Assembly (NCBI GenBank): GCA_938049125.1 | Contig: CALICR010000128.1 | Span: 1 to 7,845 of the forward strand | DNA: 7,845 nt | Source: an uncultured Clostridia bacterium | GTDB lineage: Bacteria; Bacillota; Clostridia; Oscillospirales; Oscillospiraceae | Direction of reading: 5' to 3' | Part shown: piece after piece, positions 1 to 5,428 of the stretch | How the letters are laid out: every line of letters starts with the position of its first letter | Position numbering within the stretch: position 1 is the stretch's first letter | Program-made: the position numbers and the translations under genes | Notes under the pieces: model-generated | Database searches by the model: none | The model's input: the letters and a program-made list of their open reading frames with translations, nothing else | What the model was told of the DNA's origin: nothing

Positions 1-87
1 ATGATGCTCCTTCTGGCCCTTTGCCAGATCCCGGCGGCCCTGCTGGTCTGCCGCGTTGTCCGCGAAACGCCTGCGGGCGACGATTAA
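1..87 (+). CDS. C-terminal end of an upstream membrane protein, probably a transporter (5' partial)
   Basis: Reading from base 1, the frame gives 28 codons and stops with TAA at 85-87. The peptide is a run of about 18 hydrophobic residues (LLLALCQIPAALLVCRVV), then a short charged tail ending in RETPAGDD. A last transmembrane helix followed by a short charged cytoplasmic tail is typical of the end of MFS-type and similar sugar transporters. A transporter would also suit the first position of a sugar catabolic cluster. The two ATG codons at the window edge are probably internal codons, because no ribosome binding site can be seen before them. The family cannot be named from this fragment; an ABC permease or sodium symporter would look similar. 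Confidence 0.55.
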   Translation: MMLLLALCQIPAALLVCRVVRETPAGDD

Positions 88-95
88 AACCGAAG

Positions 96-140
96 AAACC
101 CGCCTTTTCTCCGCGGCGGAGCCGCGGGGGCCGGTTTTCT
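96..140 (+). terminator. Hairpin resembling an intrinsic terminator after the upstream gene
   Basis: A perfect 7-bp inverted repeat, CCGCGGC (111-117) and GCCGCGG (121-127), encloses the loop GGA. An outer helix can add AAACC (96-100) with GGTTT (133-137) and GCC (102-104) with GGC (129-131), separated by a C/C mismatch and an asymmetric internal loop. TTTTCTAT follows at 135-142. The hairpin sits 8 bases past the stop codon of the upstream gene, as expected for a rho-independent terminator. The T-tract is short and partly inside the stem, so termination may be partial and the structure could instead act as a leader hairpin. Confidence 0.45.
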
Positions 141-196
141 ATACCCAAAAACGTCAAAACTTACAGGAAAATGGAAAGAAAACATGGAGGATTGTT
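138..196 (+). promoter_or_regulatory. AT-richer leader before the aldolase gene
   Basis: This stretch is clearly richer in A and T than anything else in the window and contains several A-runs. It is the only gap here long enough to hold a promoter and 5' untranslated region for the cluster. I could not find a convincing -35/-10 pair with correct spacing, nor a good catabolite-responsive (cre) site, so the promoter assignment rests on position and composition alone. Confidence 0.3.
186..190 (+). promoter_or_regulatory. Ribosome binding site fixing the aldolase start
   Basis: GGAGG lies 6 bases before the ATG at 197. The open frame extends further upstream to an ATG at 56, but that would run through the hairpin and add 47 residues with no resemblance to the DapA superfamily. 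The site therefore selects 197. Confidence 0.85.
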
Positions 197-1087
197 ATGA
201 AAAAGGTCAAAAACGGTTTCGTCCCTGCCCTGGGTACTCCGATCGACGAGAATGGAAATCTGATCGCATCCAGCTATGAGGCGCAGATCAACCGGATGAT
301 CGACGCCGGTGCGGTGGCGCTGCTCTGCATGGGATCCATGGGCCAGCAGGCGTTCCTGCGGACCGATGTCTGCACCAAGACCGCCGAGACGGCGGTGAAG
401 GCCGCCGCGGGCCGTGTGCCCGTCTTTGTCGGCGCCATGGACAACTCCATCGCCCGTGCCAAGGAGCGCATTGCGGCCATGGAGCATCTGGACCTCACGG
501 CCTTCGTGTTTACAACCCCCTACTATGAGAGCGGCAGCCGCGCCCACGTCATGCACTACTTCCGCAGCATCGCCGCCGCCACGAAGCACGACATCATGCT
601 CTACGATCTGCCCAGCGTCACGAATTTCAAGATCACCTACGACATGGTGGAGGAGCTCTACCGCGACGTGCCGAACCTCAAGGGCATCAAGTCCGGCGAC
701 ATCTTCATGATCCGCAAGATCAAGACCAACCCCATGTTCAAGGACTTCCAGGTCTTCTACTCCGGCCTTGACGCCTTCGATGTGGCCTACACCTGGGGCG
801 TCGAGCATGTGCTGGACGGCATGTTCAGCTGCACGCCGGTCAACGGCGAGAAGCTGATCGCCGCCCTGGACGCCGGCGACCGCACCGCCGCCGCCGAGGC
901 CCTGAACAACATCATCTCCCTGCGCGACGTGCTGCTGGAGAACGACCTGTGGCCGGCCTACACCGTGGCCATGAACCTGCTGGGCTTTGAAGGCTTCCAT
1001 GCCCCCGACTGGTCCGGCGCGGTCTCCGCGCAGGCGGCAGAGAACGTCAGAAACGAGATGATCCGCATCGGCGAGCTGAAGGCCTGA
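197..1087 (+). CDS. DapA/NanA-superfamily aldolase or lyase (class I, Schiff-base), substrate unassigned
   Basis: A 296-residue protein, the usual length for the dihydrodipicolinate synthase / N-acetylneuraminate lyase superfamily of TIM-barrel class I aldolases. These enzymes bind a 2-keto acid such as pyruvate as a Schiff base on lysine. Visible landmarks are the keto-acid carboxylate loop as GSMGQ (46-50), TTPYY (106-110), the catalytic tyrosine in YDLP (Tyr136), the Schiff-base lysine in GIKSGD (Lys165), and SGLD (189-192). Spacing and the P-x-x-T-N-x-K-I-T stretch after Tyr136 resemble N-acetylneuraminate lyase. However, the usual GSTGE or GTTGE motif is changed to GSMGQ, and the Glu that follows Asp in neuraminate lyase is Ala193. 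It heads a cluster with an anomerase and NagA/NagB-like proteins, so cleavage of a sialic-acid-like or 2-keto-3-deoxy sugar acid in the cytoplasm is likely. A dihydrodipicolinate synthase role is unlikely in this context. Confidence 0.85.
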   Translation: MKKVKNGFVPALGTPIDENGNLIASSYEAQINRMIDAGAVALLCMGSMGQQAFLRTDVCTKTAETAVKAAAGRVPVFVGAMDNSIARAKERIAAMEHLDLTAFVFTTPYYESGSRAHVMHYFRSIAAATKHDIMLYDLPSVTNFKITYDMVEELYRDVPNLKGIKSGDIFMIRKIKTNPMFKDFQVFYSGLDAFDVAYTWGVEHVLDGMFSCTPVNGEKLIAALDAGDRTAAAEALNNIISLRDVLLENDLWPAYTVAMNLLGFEGFHAPDWSGAVSAQAAENVRNEMIRIGELKA

Positions 1088-1100
1088 CGGAGGAAACAGC

Positions 1101-1550
1101 ATGACCGTACAGGATTTCATTGTCAACTACAGCGCCACGTTCCAGTATCTCGACGCACGGTACGGCAAGTCGGCGGTCGTGAAATTCTGGGACTACCTGG
1201 GCGACACGGGCGTGGAGCTCTGCGACCTCGTGCGCGAGAAGGGCCTGGAGGGCTACCTGGAGTATTTCTACGGCAGCAACGGCACCTGCGCCCGCGAGCA
1301 CGTCGTGGGCGGCGCCTACATCGACGAGAACGGCGTTTACACCGAGTACGTCAACGACTGCCCCTCCGTCAGCGCCATGGAGCAGCGCGGCAAGCGGCCC
1401 TACCGCCACTACTGCGAGCACTGCTATTGGCTCTACCACAAGTCGCTGGAGGAGAACGGATTTACCTATGAGGCGGAATATGAGCTTCAGCCGGTGGACT
1501 CCGGCTACAGCAAGACCTGCCTCTTCCATGCAAGAAAGCGGGAGGACTGA
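1101..1550 (+). CDS. Small Cys-rich protein of unknown function, first of a tandem paralogous pair
   Basis: A 149-residue soluble protein with no signal peptide or membrane segment. GGAGG at 1089-1093 precedes the start by 7 bases, and the aldolase stop is 13 bases upstream. I do not recognise it with certainty. It is clearly related to the next gene: both begin with Y-x3-F-x-Y-x4-Y-G (here 10-22), then Y-L-x2-T, a Gly-Leu pair, Cys-Pro (87-88), C-x2-C (105-108), Gly plus an aromatic residue exactly 12 residues later (120-121), and a last Cys near the C-terminus (140). The CP / C-x2-C / G / C arrangement recalls, from memory, small proteins annotated as L-2-amino-thiazoline-4-carboxylate hydrolase-like. 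The conserved cysteines and His103, His107 and His113 could bind a metal or act in catalysis. Its place between aldolase and anomerase genes suggests a role in the same pathway. Confidence 0.8.
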   Translation: MTVQDFIVNYSATFQYLDARYGKSAVVKFWDYLGDTGVELCDLVREKGLEGYLEYFYGSNGTCAREHVVGGAYIDENGVYTEYVNDCPSVSAMEQRGKRPYRHYCEHCYWLYHKSLEENGFTYEAEYELQPVDSGYSKTCLFHARKRED

Positions 1551-1552
1551 CC

Positions 1553-1993
1553 ATGAGCGCGATCAACGAATGGTTCGGCGGCTACTGCTGCATGTTCCGC
1601 TACATCGGGCGGACCTACGGCGAGCAGGAGCTGCACCGCTATTTCACCTATCTGGCGCAGACCGCCTATGACGACGTGACGCCCGGCTATCGCGCGGGCG
1701 GCCTGCCCGCCATCGCCGCGCGGTACGAGAAGAACTTCCGCGCCGACGGCGGCGAGGAGGCGGTCCGTACCAAGCTGACGGAGCAGAAGCTCACCATGCA
1801 GGTCCACTGTCCCGCGTTCTACAATTCCCCGGAGCCCATCGACGCGGACCGGAGGTGCGACGAATTCTTCTGTGACTGCTGCCGTGAGCTGAACGGCAAG
1901 ATCCTGGCCGAGGCCGGGTATGACCTGGACATCGGCATGGAGCACTGCGGCGACTGCTGCTGGACCATCACGAAAAAGGAGACGGAGCAATGA
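1553..1993 (+). CDS. Small Cys-rich protein of unknown function, second of a tandem paralogous pair
   Basis: A 146-residue soluble protein starting 2 bases after the previous stop. Its ribosome binding site GGAGGA (1541-1546) lies inside the end of the previous gene, so translation of the two is probably coupled. It aligns over its whole length with its neighbour: Y-x3-F-x-Y-x4-Y-G at 11-23, Cys-Pro at 86-87, C-x2-C at 107-110, Gly-Tyr at 122-123 (same 12-residue spacing), and a final Cys at 136 after a gap of about 6 residues. It has extra cysteines (12, 13, 102, 109, 132, 135), giving CDCC and CGDCC clusters near the C-terminus. Overall identity looks low, so the duplication is old and the two may form a heteromer or have split functions. 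Function is unknown; an ATC-hydrolase-like fold is a tentative reading. Confidence 0.8.
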   Translation: MSAINEWFGGYCCMFRYIGRTYGEQELHRYFTYLAQTAYDDVTPGYRAGGLPAIAARYEKNFRADGGEEAVRTKLTEQKLTMQVHCPAFYNSPEPIDADRRCDEFFCDCCRELNGKILAEAGYDLDIGMEHCGDCCWTITKKETEQ

Positions 1994-2442
1994 TCCTGGA
2001 CCGCATTGAAAACGCCGCGAAGTACTTCCGCGGTGACCGGGTGGAGCAGGCCCTGCGCATCCTCCGGAACTACCGGATGGAGGACTTCACCGGCCCTTGC
2101 CGCGTCATCGACGGCGAGAAGCTCTACTTCAACCACGCGAACTATGAGACCAAGGAGGGCGAAGGCCTCATGGAGGTCCACCGCAAGTACGTGGACGTCA
2201 TGTATATGATGGAGGGCACCGAAGTCATCTACTACAAGAACGCGGACAAGCTTGAGACCGTGACCCGGGAGTACCGGGACGAGGACGACGCCATGCTGGG
2301 CAAGGTGGACGCGGACGCGGCGAAGATTGTGCTGCACCCCGGCGACATCGTCATCTTCTTCCCCGGCGACGCCCACTGCCCCGGCAATGCCTACGGTGCG
2401 CCGGAGCGCATCAAGAAGGTCATCGCCAAGGCGGCGGTCTGA
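1990..2442 (+). CDS. YhcH/YjgK/YiaL (NanQ-type) family sugar anomerase
   Basis: A 150-residue protein of the usual length for the YhcH/DUF386 cupin family, whose best known member, NanQ, speeds up interconversion of sialic acid anomers in the cytoplasm. Family landmarks are E-x-H-R-K-Y-V-D (62-69), the G-x-E pair (76-78), D-A-x-K-I-V-L-H-P-G-D (109-119), IFFPGDAHCP (122-131) and the C-terminal IKKVI (141-145). Glu62, His64 and His129 are the likely metal ligands. The start codon overlaps the previous stop as ATGA, and AAGGAG (1976-1981) lies 8 bases upstream. Family members occur in sialic acid and other sugar operons, so the family alone does not fix the substrate. With a neuraminate-lyase-like protein nearby, it probably supplies or processes the anomer used or produced by that enzyme. 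Confidence 0.88.
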   Translation: MILDRIENAAKYFRGDRVEQALRILRNYRMEDFTGPCRVIDGEKLYFNHANYETKEGEGLMEVHRKYVDVMYMMEGTEVIYYKNADKLETVTREYRDEDDAMLGKVDADAAKIVLHPGDIVIFFPGDAHCPGNAYGAPERIKKVIAKAAV

Positions 2443-2457
2443 GCGCGGAGGGCGGAT

Positions 2458-3258
2458 ATGAACGTGAAGGAGCTTTTCTCCCTGGAGGGCAAGGTGGCCA
2501 TCGTCACCGGCGGGCGCGGCCTCTACGGCGCGTCCATCTCCGAGGGCCTGGCCGAGGCCGGAGCGCAGGTCGTCATTGCGTCGAGGAGCGGCGCGGCCTG
2601 TGAGGAGACCGCGGCGGCGCTCCGGGCCAGGGGTCTGAAGGCCTCGGGCACGCCGCTGGATCTCTCGGACGACGCCTCCATCGCACGGTTCACGGAGGAG
2701 ACGGCGGACCGCTTCGGCGGCATCGACATCCTGGTCAACAACGCCGTGGACCGGCGGAGCATGGCCCCGGTGACGAAAGTCACCCGGGAGGCCCTCCGCG
2801 CCTCGGCGGCCGTGAACCTGGACGGGCAGCTGCTCCTGAGCAAGGCGGTGCTGGAAAAGATGCAGGCGCGCCGCAGCGGCAGCGTCGTCAACATCGGCTC
2901 CATGCGCGGCCTCGACAGCCCGCATTTCCCGTTCTATCCGCCCGAACTGCGCGAAGCGCAGCCCATCAACTACACGACGGAAAAGTGGGCGATGGTCGGC
3001 ATGACGAAATACCTGGCCGGCTGGTACGGCGCGTACAACATCCGCGTCAACTGCATCGCCCCCGGCGGCTTCAACCCCGGTATTTCCGACACCGCAGACG
3101 GCGCGGCCTTCGAGAAGACCTACGTGGAGCACTGTCCGCTCCACCGCTGGGCCGGACCGGACGACATCAAGGGACCCGTGGTGTTCCTGGCGTCCGCGGC
3201 CGCGAATTATGTGACCGGCGCTGTGCTGGTCATGGACGGCGGCTGGACCATCTGGTAA
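2458..3258 (+). CDS. Short-chain dehydrogenase/reductase (SDR), sugar or sugar-acid substrate likely
   Basis: A 266-residue classical SDR. It shows the dinucleotide-binding turn TGGRGLYG (17-24), with the middle glycine shifted one place from the commoner TGGxxGIG. Asp68 lies in the LDLS adenine-pocket segment, NNA is at 94-96, and the catalytic residues are Asn120, Ser148, Tyr172 and Lys176 (YTTEK). The C-terminal end AANYVTGAVLVMDGGW is typical of the family. Ser-Arg (42-43) after strand 2 favours NADP(H), though this is not decisive. Ser148 and Tyr172 are 24 residues apart instead of about 13; the extra segment is proline- and aromatic-rich (HFPFYPPELREAQP) and probably shapes the substrate pocket. 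The start has GGAGG at 2447-2451. It likely oxidises or reduces a hydroxyl or carbonyl of the cluster's sugar. Gluconate-5-dehydrogenase-like enzymes are among possible relatives, but the substrate is unknown. Confidence 0.88.
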   Translation: MNVKELFSLEGKVAIVTGGRGLYGASISEGLAEAGAQVVIASRSGAACEETAAALRARGLKASGTPLDLSDDASIARFTEETADRFGGIDILVNNAVDRRSMAPVTKVTREALRASAAVNLDGQLLLSKAVLEKMQARRSGSVVNIGSMRGLDSPHFPFYPPELREAQPINYTTEKWAMVGMTKYLAGWYGAYNIRVNCIAPGGFNPGISDTADGAAFEKTYVEHCPLHRWAGPDDIKGPVVFLASAAANYVTGAVLVMDGGWTIW

Positions 3259-3275
3259 AGCCGCAGAACAAGGAT

Positions 3276-3282
3276 AAGGAGG
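3276..3282 (+). promoter_or_regulatory. Ribosome binding site fixing the NagB-like start
   Basis: AAGGAGG lies 5 bases before the ATG at 3288. The same frame stays open far upstream inside the SDR gene, but that part encodes an arginine-rich shadow sequence with no family resemblance. This site sets the true start. Confidence 0.88.
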
Positions 3283-3287
3283 ATACC

Positions 3288-4235
3288 ATGAGCAATTTTA
3301 CTTTCAAGCCGGCGGACTGGATCCCGTACGGAACATTCGACCCCGACATGATGGCGCGGCTGCGCGCCATGACCAAGGAGGACATCCTGGCCCCGAACCC
3401 CAAGTCCAAGGCGAAGATCATCGTGACCACCGGCGTCGACGCCATTGAGATCGCCGACATGTTCACCCACATCAAGGAGTCCGACGACCTCGACAAGCCC
3501 TTCGTCATGATCTCCGGCAACCCCTGCCCGGACACCTACATCCCGCTTGCCAACCTCATCAACATGTTCCAGGTCAACTGCCGGAATCTCATCTGCTTCA
3601 CCATGGACGAGTGGGCCGACGACCAGGGCAACATCGCCCCGCTGGACTACACCGCCGGCTTCGGCTATTCCTTCTTCAAGTACTTCATTATGCGCATCGA
3701 TGAGCATCTGCGCCCGAAGAAGGAGAACATCTTCTACCACTGCAAGGAGTTCACGCCCCGCTACACCGACCTCATCATCGAAAAGGGCAACGGCGGCGCG
3801 GACGCCTGCTACTCCGGCCCGGGCTGGACCGGCCACTGCGCCTTCATCGATCCCTGCCCCGAGTACACGAACGTCGAGAACATGGACGAGTATCTGGAGC
3901 AGGGCGCGAAGATCGTCACGCTGCACCCCCTGACCATCGCCCAGAACTCCCTGCACGGCGTCTTCGGCCAGTCCGGCGACTGCTCCTGGGTGCCCCCCAA
4001 GGCGGCCACCATCGGCCCGAAGGACGTCAGGCTGGCCCGGCATAAGCTGGAGAGCCACGCCCTCACCACGGCGGGCAGCTTCTCCTCCTGGCAGCGCATG
4101 GTCTCCCGGCTCATCACCCACGGCCCCGTGACGCCGCTGGTGCCCGGCTCCATGTTCCAGATCATCGGCGGCACGATCCTTCTCGACGAGAAGATCGCCC
4201 AGCCCATCGAGTGCATGGAGACCGTCGGCTATTAA
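3288..4235 (+). CDS. NagB-superfamily protein (glucosamine-6-phosphate deaminase/isomerase-like) with altered active-site residues
   Basis: A 315-residue protein, longer than the roughly 240-270 of typical NagB, with about 35 extra N-terminal residues. Similarity to glucosamine-6-phosphate deaminase is clear in F-T-M-D-E (104-108, matching NagB F-N-M-D-E), Y-S-F-x3-F (127-133), I-D-x2-L-x-P-x2-E-N (137-147), GPGWTGHCAF (177-186) and the late GSMFQ. Asp107 matches the NagB general base Asp72, and His183 matches His143. But the NagB Asp141 position is Thr181, and the Glu148 position is Asp188. The glycine-rich phosphate loop reads SGNPCP instead of TGGTP, and the GSQK lysine position appears to be Ser. 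These points rest on hand alignment. It may be a deaminase or isomerase for a different, possibly non-phosphorylated, sugar. It starts 29 bases after the SDR stop and is followed by a strong terminator. Confidence 0.82.
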   Translation: MSNFTFKPADWIPYGTFDPDMMARLRAMTKEDILAPNPKSKAKIIVTTGVDAIEIADMFTHIKESDDLDKPFVMISGNPCPDTYIPLANLINMFQVNCRNLICFTMDEWADDQGNIAPLDYTAGFGYSFFKYFIMRIDEHLRPKKENIFYHCKEFTPRYTDLIIEKGNGGADACYSGPGWTGHCAFIDPCPEYTNVENMDEYLEQGAKIVTLHPLTIAQNSLHGVFGQSGDCSWVPPKAATIGPKDVRLARHKLESHALTTAGSFSSWQRMVSRLITHGPVTPLVPGSMFQIIGGTILLDEKIAQPIECMETVGY

Positions 4236-4243
4236 AAACAAAC

Positions 4244-4280
4244 GGGTGCCCGCACAGCCACGGCCGTGTGGGCGCTTTTC
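4244..4280 (+). terminator. Strong intrinsic terminator (or attenuator) between the NagB-like and NagA-like genes
   Basis: GTGCCCGCAC (4246-4255) pairs with GTGTGGGCGC (4266-4275) in a 10-bp stem with two G-T wobbles. The loop is 10 bases, and TTTT (4276-4279) follows directly. An A-run (4234-4242) lies just upstream, so it could also work weakly on the other strand. It sits 10 bases after the NagB-like stop and ends only 23 bases before the next start. It probably reduces transcription into the second half of the cluster rather than fully separating two units. Confidence 0.75.
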
Positions 4281-4290
4281 GGTAAGAATA

Positions 4291-4295
4291 GGAGG
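4291..4295 (+). promoter_or_regulatory. Ribosome binding site fixing the NagA-like start
   Basis: GGAGG lies 7 bases before the ATG at 4303. An in-frame upstream ATG at 4246 falls inside the terminator stem region and is rejected. Confidence 0.87.
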
Positions 4296-4302
4296 CTGCA
4301 AT

Positions 4303-5424
4303 ATGAATGCGATCATCAATGCGCGGGTCGTCCTGCCGGACCGGGTGCTGAAGCACGGCCAGATCTTCATGGAGCAGGGCCGCATTTTCGCCGTGGGCGA
4401 GGGGCTGCCTGTCCCGGAGGACTGCGTCTGCTACGACGCGAAGGGCAAGCTGGCCGGCCCCGGCTTCGTGGACGAGCACTGCCACGCAGGCGGCGAATGG
4501 AATGCCTATGAGGACCCGGTCCGCATGGCCCGGCACCACCTCGAGGGCGGCACCACCACGGTGCTCTGCACCATCTACCACAACATCGGCGTCCAGGGCG
4601 CCTTCGACGCCATGGCGAAGATCAAGGCCGCCATGGAGGCGGGCACGCCGGGCAACATCGCGGGCGTCCACTTCGAAGGCCCGTTTATGAACCCGAACCA
4701 GGGCTGCTACCGCGACCTCATCCGCCCCGTCAGCCGCGAGGAGTACATGGGCTACCTGAAGGAGTACAAGGACCTGCTGAAGCTCTGGATGGTCGCGCCG
4801 GAGCTGGAGGGCGCGGGCGAGTTCATGGACACGGTCCGCGCCACGGGCATCCACCTCGCCATCGGCCATTCCGAGGCCTCGCCGGAGTGCGTGGCCGACG
4901 CCGTCCGCCGCGGGGCCACCATCTGTACCCACATCTGCGACGCCACGGGCACGTCCATCGTGCCGAGCCGCTGGGAGGGCACCCTGGAGGTCCCCTTCGA
5001 TGTGGCCTGTATGCTCCACGACGAGCTGTTCTGCGAGATCATCAACGATGCCCAGGGCATCCATGTGCGCCATGACATGGTGAAGTTCATCATCAAGGCG
5101 GTGGGCATCGACCGCGTCATCGCCGTCACCGACGCCTGCACCGGCTCCACCGACGACACGGACGTGAACATCGTGGACGGCGACCTCTTCGGCAGCAAGC
5201 TGCGCATGAACCAGGCTGCCCGGAACTTCCGCCGGAACATCGGCCTCACGGAGCCGGAGGTCTTCCGGGTCGCGGCTCTGAACCCGGCCCGGGCGCTCTG
5301 CATGGACCACGAGGTCGGCTCCCTCGAGCCGGGCAAGCAGGCCAACGTGGTCATCCTGGACGACGATTACAACGTGTGCCGCGTCTACCTCCGCGGAGAG
5401 GCGGCCGTGACCCATGAGGACTGA
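4303..5424 (+). CDS. nagA: N-acetylglucosamine-6-phosphate deacetylase-like amidohydrolase (NagA family)
   Basis: A 373-residue amidohydrolase-superfamily protein close to the usual NagA length (about 380). NagA removes acetate from N-acetylglucosamine 6-phosphate in the cytoplasm. Landmarks in order are PGFVDEHCH with metal ligands or near-ligands His59 and His61, GGTTT (82-86), HFEGPF with metal-binding Glu125, IGHSEA (His189), THICDAT (His210), an Arg223 that matches the phosphate-binding arginine of NagA, DAQGIHV (His254), the catalytic Asp277 in VTDA, LNPAR, and a C-terminal GSLEPGKQANVVILD segment. The usual D-G-I-H motif is Q-G-I-H, and THLFNAM is THICDAT, so it is a divergent member whose acyl group or sugar could differ from the classical substrate. 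Its partner would be the NagB-like protein just upstream. It is the first gene after the internal terminator. Confidence 0.85.
   Translation: MNAIINARVVLPDRVLKHGQIFMEQGRIFAVGEGLPVPEDCVCYDAKGKLAGPGFVDEHCHAGGEWNAYEDPVRMARHHLEGGTTTVLCTIYHNIGVQGAFDAMAKIKAAMEAGTPGNIAGVHFEGPFMNPNQGCYRDLIRPVSREEYMGYLKEYKDLLKLWMVAPELEGAGEFMDTVRATGIHLAIGHSEASPECVADAVRRGATICTHICDATGTSIVPSRWEGTLEVPFDVACMLHDELFCEIINDAQGIHVRHDMVKFIIKAVGIDRVIAVTDACTGSTDDTDVNIVDGDLFGSKLRMNQAARNFRRNIGLTEPEVFRVAALNPARALCMDHEVGSLEPGKQANVVILDDDYNVCRVYLRGEAAVTHED
5416..5420 (+). promoter_or_regulatory. Ribosome binding site deciding the kinase start
   Basis: GAGGA lies 8 bases before the ATG at 5429. A competing in-frame ATG at 5414 overlaps the end of the NagA-like gene and lacks a site at proper distance. 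Starting at 5429 gives MYLIGIDLGTT, the normal N-terminus of this kinase family. Confidence 0.7.
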
Positions 5425-5428
5425 AGCT

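Noticed and set aside
144..162. Possible catabolite-repression (cre) site around AAAAACGTCAAAA
   Set aside because: Only the central AACG matches. The flanking TG and CA of the cre consensus are missing.
56..196. N-terminal extension of the aldolase from ATG 56
   Set aside because: It would overlap the end of the upstream gene and translate through the terminator-like hairpin. It has no ribosome binding site and no family similarity; ATG 197 has GGAGG at good spacing.
171..200. Nine-codon ORF (MERKHGGLL) whose stop overlaps the aldolase start as ATGA; possible leader peptide
   Set aside because: The nearest AGGA is only 2 bases from its ATG, which is too close, and the peptide has no run of regulatory codons. 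The overlap is probably chance.
1101..1993. CRISPR, insertion sequence, phage or plasmid features were looked for here and across the window
   Set aside because: No repeated spacer pattern, transposase, integrase, terminal inverted repeats or tRNA-like structure was seen. Base composition is even across all genes, giving no sign of a recent insertion.
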